Assembly (NCBI GenBank): GCA_008363385.1
Contig: RHKY01000023.1
Coordinates: 83,996 to 147,995 of the forward strand
Direction of reading: 5' to 3'
DNA: 64,000 nt
Source: Acidobacteriota bacterium
GTDB taxonomy: Bacteria; Acidobacteriota; Thermoanaerobaculia; UBA5066
Positions 27,690-35,320 of this stretch are shown in pieces. Under the pieces are notes generated by a model, which ran no database searches, was not told the origin of the DNA, and saw only the letters and a list, made by a program, of their open reading frames with translations. The translations under genes were made by a program, and so were the position numbers. How positions within the stretch are numbered: the first letter of the stretch is position 1; each line of letters opens with the position of its first letter.

Positions 27690-28636
27690 GCGTCACGGTC
27701 CTCTCGGCCGCCTCGCGCCTGGTGGGCGCCGTCCGGACCGCCTACCGCGGGCCCGCGTCCGCGGTGGAGGACGCGGTCGTCTGCCTCCTCTCCCGGGGGC
27801 ACCTCCTGATCGAGGACGTCCCGGGGGTGGGGAAGACGACGCTCGCCCTGGCCATCGGCAAGGCGCTCGGCCTGGCCGTCCAGCGCCTCCAGTGCACGCC
27901 CGACACGCTGCCGTCCGACATCCTCGGCCTGACGATCTTCAACCAGCGGACGCAGGCCTTCGAGTTCCACCCCGGCCCGATCTTCACGCCGATCTTCCTC
28001 GTGGACGAGATCAACCGCTCCACGCCGAAGACGCAGGCCGCGCTCCTGGAGGCGATGAACGAGCGGGCGGTCTCCGTGGACGGGCAGTCGCGGGGCCTCC
28101 CCGAGCCGTTCCTCGTCCTGGCCACGCAGAACCCCGTCGAGTACCTCGGGACCTACCCGCTCCCGGAGTCGCAGCTGGACCGGTTCCTGATGCGGATCTC
28201 GCTCGGCTACCCCGAGCCCGACGAGGAGCGACGGCTCCTCCTCTCCGGGGGGGCCGACCGGGCGCTGGCCTCGCTGACGCCCGTGATGAGCCTCGAGGAG
28301 CTCAAGGAGGTCCAGCTGCAGGTCGAGCGGGTCCGTGTCGCCGAGAAGCTCCTGGACTACGTCCTTTCGATCGTCGCGCGGACGCGCGAGACGTCGGACC
28401 TGATCCTCGGCGTCTCCCCGCGCGGCGCCCAGGGCTTCTTCCGGGCCGTCCAGGCGCGGGCGCTGGTCGCCGAGAGGGACTTCGCGACGCCCGACGACGT
28501 CAAGCGCGTGGCCGTGCCGGTCCTCTCCCACCGCGTCCTGGCCGCCCTTCCCGGGGCGTACGAGGGTTCGTCGGCGGGCCGGAGGGAGCGCGACGCGATC
28601 CGGAAGATCCTCGACGAGGTCCCCGTCCCGCTGTGA
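27686..28636 (+). CDS. moxR: MoxR-family AAA+ ATPase
   Basis: Walker A is EDVPGVGKTT (about 43-52) and Walker B IFLVDEINR. The sensor region LVLATQNPVEYLGTYPLPESQLDRFLM is the MoxR hallmark. Start set at TTG 27686, which overlaps the manC stop as TTGA and yields 316 aa, the normal size. MoxR proteins act as chaperones with VWA or DUF58 partners, and the next gene is such a partner. A further overlap (GTGA) links them. Confidence 0.93.
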   Translation: MSVTVLSAASRLVGAVRTAYRGPASAVEDAVVCLLSRGHLLIEDVPGVGKTTLALAIGKALGLAVQRLQCTPDTLPSDILGLTIFNQRTQAFEFHPGPIFTPIFLVDEINRSTPKTQAALLEAMNERAVSVDGQSRGLPEPFLVLATQNPVEYLGTYPLPESQLDRFLMRISLGYPEPDEERRLLLSGGADRALASLTPVMSLEELKEVQLQVERVRVAEKLLDYVLSIVARTRETSDLILGVSPRGAQGFFRAVQARALVAERDFATPDDVKRVAVPVLSHRVLAALPGAYEGSSAGRRERDAIRKILDEVPVPL

Positions 28637-29658
28637 GGGGGCTCAGGGAGCGCCTCCGAGAGCTCCTGGACACCTCGATCGTCGTGAGGGTCACGAACCT
28701 CGGCCTCGGCTTCGTCCTCCTGACGCTCGTGGTGGCCATCGGGGCGACGAACACGGGCAACAACGGCCTCTACGTCCTCCTCTCCACCTTCCTCGGCGCC
28801 CTCGTCGTCTCCGGCGTCGTCTCGCGCCGGAACGTCGAGAAGCTGGTCCCCGAGCTGGAGGGCCCCGACGAGATCCACGCGGGGGACCCCGTCCGCTTCA
28901 CGCTGAAGCTCCGGAACGAGAAGAGGCGCACCCGGCGGGCGGTCCTCGTCCGGATCGCGGGCGCCTCGCAGCCGCTCCTGTTCCCCCTCGTCCCGCCCGA
29001 GTCGACCCCCAGCCGCGGCGTCGACCTCGTCTTCTCGCGCCGCGGGCGGCGGAAGGTGGAGTCGCTCCTCGTCTACAGCGCCTACCCGATCGGCCTCTTC
29101 CGGAAGGGCCGCGTCCACGCCGACGCGCGGGAGCGGATCGTCTTCCCCCGGGTCCTCAGGCGCCCGCTCCCCCGGCCCGAGTCGCGAGGGCCTGCGGGGG
29201 AGCGGGCGAGCCTCCTGAAGCGGGGGCGTGGCGCCGACGTCCGCCTCCTGCGCGAGGCGCTCCCGTGGGACGACCCTAGGGACCTGCACTGGCCCCAGAC
29301 GGCCCGCCAGGGGGTCCTGATCACGAAGGAGCGGAGCGCCGAGCAGGGGCACGACTCCGTCGTCGCCCTCTCGGTGGAGAGGCCGAAGGGGGCCGGGTCC
29401 GCGTGGGACGCCGCGTTCGAGGAGGCCGTGTCGGAGGCGGCCGGGGCGGTCCTGCAGCTCCTGGCCCGCGGGGACCGGGTCGGGCTCCTGATGGGCGAGC
29501 GCCTCCTTCCGCCCGGCGCGGGCTCGGTCCAGCGGCGCGCGCTCCTGGCCGCGCTGGCGCTCGTCGAGCCGCGCGTGGGGCCGGCCGCGGCGCGCCCGCC
29601 GCTCCCGCCGGACCTCCTCGTCTACCCCGTGGTCCCCGGGGTGCGGGAGGCGGCGTGA
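28633..29658 (+). CDS. DUF58 domain protein
   Basis: Two N-terminal membrane helices (about 19-60: GLGFVLLTLVVAIGATNTGNNGLYVLLSTFLGALVV) precede an Ig-like region and the DUF58 core. That core includes RRGRRKVESLLVYSAYPIGLFRKGR and WDDPRDLHWPQTARQGVLITKERS. DUF58 is a divergent VWA-like fold and usually sits between a MoxR gene and a transglutaminase gene, as it does here. GTG start at 28633 overlaps the moxR stop. Probably part of a MoxR-dependent envelope complex. Confidence 0.9.
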   Translation: MRGLRERLRELLDTSIVVRVTNLGLGFVLLTLVVAIGATNTGNNGLYVLLSTFLGALVVSGVVSRRNVEKLVPELEGPDEIHAGDPVRFTLKLRNEKRRTRRAVLVRIAGASQPLLFPLVPPESTPSRGVDLVFSRRGRRKVESLLVYSAYPIGLFRKGRVHADARERIVFPRVLRRPLPRPESRGPAGERASLLKRGRGADVRLLREALPWDDPRDLHWPQTARQGVLITKERSAEQGHDSVVALSVERPKGAGSAWDAAFEEAVSEAAGAVLQLLARGDRVGLLMGERLLPPGAGSVQRRALLAALALVEPRVGPAAARPPLPPDLLVYPVVPGVREAA

Positions 29659-31778
29659 AGACGGCGAGCCCTCCGCCCCTGCCGTTCCACCGCGAGCGGC
29701 TCCTCCTCGTCGGGCGCCTGGCCCTGCTGGCGCCGGTCCCGCTGGCGCTGAACGACACGCTGGCGCCCGCGGAGCTCGGCCTCTACCTCGTCCTGGCCGC
29801 GGTCCCGGTCCTGCTCGCGGCCCGCGGGCGCGTCCTTCGCGTCCCCGACTGGGCGCTGAACCTCCTCGGGATCCTCCTCCTCTTCGGCTTCTACGCCGAC
29901 CTGCGGATGGGGACGCGGAGCCTGCTGAAGGCGACGATCCACCTCCTCCTCGCCACGACGCTGACGAAGCTCGTCTCGGTCGTGAGGGAGCGGGACTTCG
30001 CGACGCTCCTCCTCCTCGTCACGTTCCTCTTCGTCGCCTCCGTGGCCACCTCGTTCCACTCCACCGTCCTCGTCTACGTCGCGGCCTTCGCCGCCGTGGC
30101 GTGGCCCGTCCTCGTGAAGTGGGCGCTCTTCCGCGACCTGGCCGAGGCGCGGTCCGAGTGGGACCGCGACCCCCAGGCCCGCGAGCTCCCCGGCCGAAGG
30201 ACCGCCGCGGCGTCGCTGGCGGTCACGTTCGCCCTGGCGGTGCCGTTCTTCTTCGTCCTCCCGAGGATCCGCGCCCCGTACGTCCGGGGCCAGTCTGCGG
30301 GGCAGGAGATCTGGACGGGATTCACCGAGTCGGTCGACCCCGGGGTCTCGGGACGGCTGAAGCAGAGCGACGAGGTGGTCCTCAGGGTCGAGCCGGAGGC
30401 CGACGTCCCGGTCGAGGCGTTCGCCCTGGCGCTCCGGTTCCGGACCCTGGCCTTCGCCACGTACGAGGACCGGACCTGGAGGAAGCCGCAGGGCCCGAAC
30501 CGGGTCCTCCGGCCGGACGGCCGGGGGAGGATCCAGATCGGCGCCGGGGCCGAGGCCCAGGGTGGGGCGATGCTCGTCGACCTGGCCCCGCTCGGATCCC
30601 GGTACCTCCCGCTCCCGTCCGGGGCGCTCTCCCTGTCGCTGACCGGCACGGCCACCCGGCTGCCCGGAGGGGCGTGGGTGGAGCGGGACCGGCTGGAGAA
30701 CGTCCTCCTCGCGGTCGAGCCGCACCGCGGCTTCGCGTACGAGGTGAGGACGGGGCGTCCCGAGGCCGACCGGCTGCCGCCCGGGGCGGTGGACCCGACG
30801 CGGTCCTCGCTCGGCTCGGCCCGGGTCGCGGAGTTCGTCCGCGAGGTGGCGGGCGGGGCCGACCCGGTCACCCAGCCCCTCCTGGTGGCTCGGAAGCTGG
30901 AGGCGCGCCTGGCCGGCACCTTCGCGTACTCGCTCGACATCCCGCTCTCGGGCGAGAGGCCCGTCGAGGAGTTCCTCTTCGACCGGCGCGAGGGGCACTG
31001 CGAGGCGTTCGCCACGGCCATGGCGCTGGCGCTGCGGGAGGTCGGGATCCCGACCCGCTTCGTCACCGGCTTCGCGGGCGCCGAGCCCGCGCTCTGGGGC
31101 GGGACCTTCATCGTCCGCGGGCGCAACGCCCACGCCTGGGTCGAGGCCTGGTGCGGCCCCGAGCTCGGCTGGGTGACGTTCGACCCGACGCCCGAGGTGG
31201 GACGGCCAGGGCTCGGGGGCGAGGGCCTCCTGTCGCGCCTGAGGAACCTGGGCGAGAGCGTGGAGCTGGTCTACGACCGGTGGGTCCTCTCGTTCGGCCA
31301 GGCCGACCAGGAGGAGATCGCCGACCGGGTGCGCGCCGCCGCCGAGAGCGCGGCGCTCCTGGCCCGCCGGGCCGGGACCGCGATCCGGCGCTCGCCCCTG
31401 CTCCTGGCAGGGCTGGCGGCCGCGGGGGTCGGGCTCCTCGTCTTCGTCGCCTCCGGCCGGGTGCGGCGGGCCCTCGGCCTGCGCCTGCGCCTACCGGGAG
31501 CGGAGCCTCCGGGCGCGGGCCTGTCCGCGTACCTCCGGATGCAGAGGAAGCTCCGAAGGCGCGGCGCCTCGCTCGCGGCCTCGGCCGCGCCCGGCGAGAC
31601 GGTCGCCGCGGCCTCGCGGTTCGGCCCAGAGGCCGGGAGGCTCTCGCGCGAGATCGCCCGGGCCTACGTCCGCGAGTCGTTCGGCGGGGCCGCGTCCGGT
31701 CCCGCGGAGCGGGAGCGCCTCGCCGGCCTCCTCCGCGACCTGGGCCGGGCGCTCTCGACGCCTCCGGGACGAGCCTGA
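29655..31778 (+). CDS. TgpA-like membrane transglutaminase
   Basis: Four to six membrane helices at the N-terminus (about 20-190) are followed by a periplasmic beta domain. The transglutaminase-like core has the triad Cys449 (EGHCEAFATAM), His493 (NAHAWVEAW) and Asp510 (VTFDPTPE). A further helix (about 576-596) leads to a cytosolic tail. It is 707 aa and last of the operon; GTG start overlaps the DUF58 stop. Pseudomonas TgpA, the known relative, is an essential periplasmic transglutaminase of unclear target. Placement after murB suggests a wall-related role, which is inference. Confidence 0.9.
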   Translation: MKTASPPPLPFHRERLLLVGRLALLAPVPLALNDTLAPAELGLYLVLAAVPVLLAARGRVLRVPDWALNLLGILLLFGFYADLRMGTRSLLKATIHLLLATTLTKLVSVVRERDFATLLLLVTFLFVASVATSFHSTVLVYVAAFAAVAWPVLVKWALFRDLAEARSEWDRDPQARELPGRRTAAASLAVTFALAVPFFFVLPRIRAPYVRGQSAGQEIWTGFTESVDPGVSGRLKQSDEVVLRVEPEADVPVEAFALALRFRTLAFATYEDRTWRKPQGPNRVLRPDGRGRIQIGAGAEAQGGAMLVDLAPLGSRYLPLPSGALSLSLTGTATRLPGGAWVERDRLENVLLAVEPHRGFAYEVRTGRPEADRLPPGAVDPTRSSLGSARVAEFVREVAGGADPVTQPLLVARKLEARLAGTFAYSLDIPLSGERPVEEFLFDRREGHCEAFATAMALALREVGIPTRFVTGFAGAEPALWGGTFIVRGRNAHAWVEAWCGPELGWVTFDPTPEVGRPGLGGEGLLSRLRNLGESVELVYDRWVLSFGQADQEEIADRVRAAAESAALLARRAGTAIRRSPLLLAGLAAAGVGLLVFVASGRVRRALGLRLRLPGAEPPGAGLSAYLRMQRKLRRRGASLAASAAPGETVAAASRFGPEAGRLSREIARAYVRESFGGAASGPAERERLAGLLRDLGRALSTPPGRA

Positions 31779-31819
31779 GGCCGCACGCCAGTCGATCCGG
31801 CCGGCTCGAAATATGCCAC

Positions 31820-31851
31820 TTGACAAAGTGACAGTTACTGTCACATATTTT
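31820..31851 (+). promoter_or_regulatory. MerR-type promoter with operator in the spacer
   Basis: TTGACA (31820-31825) is a perfect -35. The palindrome GTGACAGTTACTGTCAC (31828-31844; 8-bp arms, 1-nt centre) fills the spacer, and TATTTT (31846-31851) gives a 20-nt spacing, the long spacer typical of MerR-controlled promoters. ACATAT at 31843-31848 is an alternative -10 at 17 nt. Either places transcription start at or next to the GTG at 31856, so the merR mRNA is probably leaderless. Confidence 0.72.
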
Positions 31852-31855
31852 CGGC

Positions 31856-32269
31856 GTGCCCGAAGAGAGCCGGTACGGCATCGAGGAGCTGGCCAGTCTG
31901 GGCGGGGTGACCCGCCGGACGGTCCGGTTCTACGTCCAGGAGGGGCTCCTCCAGCCGCCTGAAGGGCTCGGACGGGGCAGGCACTACGGCCCGGATCACC
32001 TCTCCCGGCTCCTCCGGGTCCGCTCGATGCAGGAGCTCGGACTCAGCCTCCCCGAGATCCGGAGGGCGCTCGCCGAGGATGGAAAGGCGCCAGCGGAGGC
32101 GGCGCCCGAGGTCCCTCCCGCCCCCGAGCGGCAGACCTGGATCCGCCTGACGCTCCTGCCAGGTGTCGAGCTCCACGTCGCCACCGGTGTCCGCCTGCCT
32201 TCCCCGGCGCGGCTGGCGGACCTCGTTTCGACCTGCCGCCGGCTGTTCACCAACGAGGAGGACCGATGA
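31856..32269 (+). CDS. MerR-family transcriptional regulator
   Basis: The winged helix-turn-helix YGIEELASLGGVTRRTVRFYVQEGLLQPPEG (7-37) is followed by the GRGRHYGPDHLSRLLRVRSMQELGLSLPEIRRAL wing. The C-terminal part (70-137) is short, without metal-binding cysteines, and includes RLTLLPGVELHVATGV, possibly a small effector or contact domain. The GTG start has no ribosome-binding site, but the helix-turn-helix begins 6 residues later, so this start fits a leaderless message. It overlaps the VIT-VWA gene by 4 nt and probably controls both through the upstream palindrome. Confidence 0.88.
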   Translation: MPEESRYGIEELASLGGVTRRTVRFYVQEGLLQPPEGLGRGRHYGPDHLSRLLRVRSMQELGLSLPEIRRALAEDGKAPAEAAPEVPPAPERQTWIRLTLLPGVELHVATGVRLPSPARLADLVSTCRRLFTNEEDR

Positions 32270-34683
32270 GACCGAAGCCCGCCCCGCCCCGCCCCGCTCC
32301 GGGCCCCGCTCCGGGCCCCGCTCCCGCTCCCGCACCGGCCCCGACGGGCCTCGTCGCCCTTGGCCTCCCGATCCCGCTCCAGGGCGTCACGGTCGAGGCG
32401 GAGGTGAAGGACCTCGCCGTCCGGCAGGTGGTCACGCAGCGGTACCGCAACGACGAGGCGGCGCCGATCGAGGCGGTCTACGTCTTCCCCCTGGAGGAGG
32501 GGGCCGCGGTCTGCGGGTTCGAGGCGCTCATCGGCGAAACGCACGTGGTGGGACGGGTCGAGGAGAGGGACGCGGCGTTCACGGCCTACGACGAGGCGAT
32601 GGCGGCGGGGCACGGCGCCTACCTCCTCGACCAGGAGCAGCCGGACGTCTTCACGGCCAGCATCGGGAACGTCCCGCCCGGCGCCGAGGTGCTCGTGAGG
32701 CTGACGACCGTCTCGGTCGTCGCCGAGGAGGGGGAGGACCGCGTCTACGCCCTGCCGACGACCGTCTCGCCCCGGTACGCGCCCGAGGAGGACCGGAAGG
32801 GCGTGGGCCGGACGCCGGCCGAGGCGCTGAACCCGCCGGTCCTCTGGAGCGTGCCGTACGGCCTGAGCCTCACGCTGCGCCTCGAGATGCCGGTCGGGAT
32901 CCGCTCGGTGGAGTCCCCGACGCACCCGCTGTCGGTCGAGGTGGACGGGAGCCGCGCGACCGTGACCCTCGGCGAGCGCGAGACGGCGCTCGACCGGGAC
33001 CTCGTCGTCCGGGTGAAGCTGGCCGGGCCGGAGGGGCAGCGGGTGCTCGCGGAGCGGGACGGGAAGGGGGGCGGAGCCGTCCTCGTCTCCTTCCGCCCCC
33101 GCTTCGAGGCGGCGACGGCCGGGAGCTCCGAGGTGGTCTTCCTCGTCGACCGCTCCGGGTCGATGGAGGGGAGCTCCATCGCGCAGGTGAGGAACGCGCT
33201 CCAGCTCTTCCTCCGGAGCCTCGGCGAGGGGACGAGCTTCAACGTCGTCGGCTTCGGGTCGACCGTGCAGGCCCTCTTCCCCGAGAGCCGGCCCTACGAC
33301 CCGCAGAGCTTCGCGGAGGCGAGCCGCCACGTCGAGGGGATGCGGGCCGACCTGGGCGGGACCGAGATCCTCCCGGCGCTCCGGACGGTCCTCGAGGCGA
33401 GGCGCGCCGAGGGCCTCCCGCGCGTCGTCGTCGTCCTGACGGACGGCGAGGTGACGAACGCCCCCGCCGTCCTGGCGCTCGCCGCCCGGCACGCGGGGAC
33501 CGCCCGGGTCCTGACGCTGGGGATCGGCGCCGGGGCCAGCCGCCACCTCGTGAAGGGCCTGGCCCGCGCGGGGAACGGCGCCGCGGAGTTCGTCGCGCCC
33601 CGCGAGCGGATCGAGGGGAAGGTGATGCGCCACCTGCGCCGCGCCCTGCAGCCCGCCGTGACCGACGTCGTCCTCGACTGGGGGGGCCTCGCTCCCGAGC
33701 AGGCGCCGCACGTCCTGCCGCCCGTCTTCGACGGGGAACGGCTCCTCGTCCACGGGCTCGTCAAGGAGCTCCGCCCCGCCACCGTCACGCTCACGGCGCG
33801 CGCGCCGTCGGGCCCGATCCGCGTCGAGATCCCGCTCGACCCCTCCGGGGCCGTCGAGGGGACGACGCTCGCCACGCTGGCGGCCCGCGAGCTGGTGAGG
33901 GACCTCGCGGAGGGGCGGAGCCCGCTCCACGGCCGGAAGGGATCGCGCCAGGAGGACCGGCGCGGCCGGACGGAGGACCGCGTCCGCGAGCGCCTCGTCG
34001 AGCTGGGGAAGCGGTACGGCCTCGTCACGAGCGCCACGTCGTTCGTCGCCGTCGAGGAGCGCGCCACGCCCGTTTCGGGGGACGCCGTCCTGAGGAAGGT
34101 CCCGGTCGCCCTGACGCACGACTGGGGCGGCCTCGAGGCCGCGGCAGGAGCGGGAGCGCCGGCCTTCGCCGCCCCGTCGGCGATGGCGATGCCGGCGGCG
34201 GCGCCGGCGCCGATGAGAAGGGCACGGGGTTCGTTCATGATCGGGGAGCCCGACCACGCCACGCTCGCGGACCCGTACGACATCCCGTTGCCGATCCTGC
34301 ATCGGATCGACCGGGAGGACGCGCGGGAGCGCGCGAGCACGCCCTCGCGTACCTCCACCCGTCCCCTCGACCGGCTCGTCTCCCTCCAGCGGCACGACGG
34401 CTCCTGGGACCTGGACGACCGCCTGGCCGCGCTCTCGGGATTCGAGCACGACGAGCTGGAGAAGGGCTGGCGAGCCCTCGGTCCGGTCGGAGGAGACCCG
34501 CGGCGGGTCTTCGCCACCGCGCTCGCCCTCGCCCTCCTCGAGCGCCTGGCCCCGGGCGAGCGGGACGAGTGGGAGCTCCTGGCCCAGAAGGCACGGTGCT
34601 TCCTCGAGTCGGTCGCGTCCAGTCGCGGACAGGCGATGCGGTGGGTCGACTTCGCCTGCGCCCTCGTCGGCGGCCAGCGCTAG
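32266..34683 (+). CDS. VIT and VWA domain protein (VWA5A/PARP4-like)
   Basis: After a Pro/Ala-rich N-terminus (PAPGPAPGPAPAPAP, 6-26) come a VIT domain (about 38-165: VVTQRYRNDEAAPIEAVYVFPLEEGAAVCGFEA) and a VWA domain (about 285-460). The MIDAS residues are complete: Asp295, Ser297 and Ser299 in DRSGSM, and the TDGEVTN loop. The C-terminal region (about 690-805) has LVSLQRHDGSWDLDD, a motif also found in the animal VWA5A proteins. No signal peptide is seen, so it is probably cytoplasmic. It is translationally coupled to the MerR gene. Function unknown; it is likely a metal-dependent protein-binding scaffold. Confidence 0.88.
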   Translation: MRPKPAPPRPAPGPAPGPAPAPAPAPTGLVALGLPIPLQGVTVEAEVKDLAVRQVVTQRYRNDEAAPIEAVYVFPLEEGAAVCGFEALIGETHVVGRVEERDAAFTAYDEAMAAGHGAYLLDQEQPDVFTASIGNVPPGAEVLVRLTTVSVVAEEGEDRVYALPTTVSPRYAPEEDRKGVGRTPAEALNPPVLWSVPYGLSLTLRLEMPVGIRSVESPTHPLSVEVDGSRATVTLGERETALDRDLVVRVKLAGPEGQRVLAERDGKGGGAVLVSFRPRFEAATAGSSEVVFLVDRSGSMEGSSIAQVRNALQLFLRSLGEGTSFNVVGFGSTVQALFPESRPYDPQSFAEASRHVEGMRADLGGTEILPALRTVLEARRAEGLPRVVVVLTDGEVTNAPAVLALAARHAGTARVLTLGIGAGASRHLVKGLARAGNGAAEFVAPRERIEGKVMRHLRRALQPAVTDVVLDWGGLAPEQAPHVLPPVFDGERLLVHGLVKELRPATVTLTARAPSGPIRVEIPLDPSGAVEGTTLATLAARELVRDLAEGRSPLHGRKGSRQEDRRGRTEDRVRERLVELGKRYGLVTSATSFVAVEERATPVSGDAVLRKVPVALTHDWGGLEAAAGAGAPAFAAPSAMAMPAAAPAPMRRARGSFMIGEPDHATLADPYDIPLPILHRIDREDARERASTPSRTSTRPLDRLVSLQRHDGSWDLDDRLAALSGFEHDELEKGWRALGPVGGDPRRVFATALALALLERLAPGERDEWELLAQKARCFLESVASSRGQAMRWVDFACALVGGQR

Positions 34684-34739
34684 GCGCCCCCGTGCAGGAC
34701 GCTCGGGACTCGGTGCCGACCCGGTCCGGAGACGCGACC

Positions 34740-35081
34740 ATGTCCGAGACTTACAGCTTCACCGCGGAGATGTCCGTCGAGGAGTTCAAGCGCCTGTTCG
34801 ACAGCATTCCGGACATCGCAACGCGGGGGCCGGTCACGTACAAGGCCGTCAGTCACGGGCTGATGATCTCGCATGGCGGGGCCTCCCTCCGCGTCATCTC
34901 CGCCGACCGTAGCTCATGGTGGGGCGTGGCGAGCGCTCCTCCGAACATCGAGAGCTTCGTGGAGCTCGGCTTCCGCGACGTACTGCGAGCGATGGTGCTC
35001 GCAAATGAGGACGCTCGCAGTGCCGTTCCTCCTGCGGCTGTTCCGGATCGGGACGGACGATGGCCAAGAGGGACGTCGTGA
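34740..35081 (+). CDS. hypothetical protein (113 aa)
   Basis: Begins MSETYSFTAEMSVEEFKRLFDSI after GGAG 8 nt upstream. The first 85 residues look like a small alpha-beta protein (VTYKAVSHGLMISHGGASLRVISAD). The last 25 are Pro/Arg-rich and may be out of frame. Base composition is a little less GC-rich than the neighbours, which hints at transfer. Not recognised. The layout, a small acidic protein followed by a small basic one, recalls toxin-antitoxin pairs, but nothing confirms that. Confidence 0.45.
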   Translation: MSETYSFTAEMSVEEFKRLFDSIPDIATRGPVTYKAVSHGLMISHGGASLRVISADRSSWWGVASAPPNIESFVELGFRDVLRAMVLANEDARSAVPPAAVPDRDGRWPRGTS

Positions 35082-35246
35082 ACGACCTGCGCGCGGCGCG
35101 CGAACGGGGGTCCCGTCGATCCCCTCGGCGCTCCCGGTCACGCCGCAGAGGACCTCGAGGAGCAGGTCCTGCCCCCGGAGCTGAAACCCGCAGCTGGGGC
35201 CGCGGAGAAGCTCCGGGCGCAGAGGCACCGGCGCGGTGGTCGGTGA
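35060..35246 (+). pseudogene. possible small coding remnant, frameshifted
   Basis: An ATG at 35060 begins MAKRDVVNDLRAARERG. In the next frame the sequence continues with protein-like composition, HAAEDLEEQVLPPELKPA, to a stop at 35244-35246. Together they would make about 60 residues with one shift near 35110. Evidence is only compositional. Confidence 0.2.
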
Positions 35247-35320
35247 CCTGCCAGCCCGGCTCGTAACCGCCTTCGCTGGAGAACCGGGAGGTCCCGGTCG
35301 TGCCGAGCCGGAGGCGGTCC

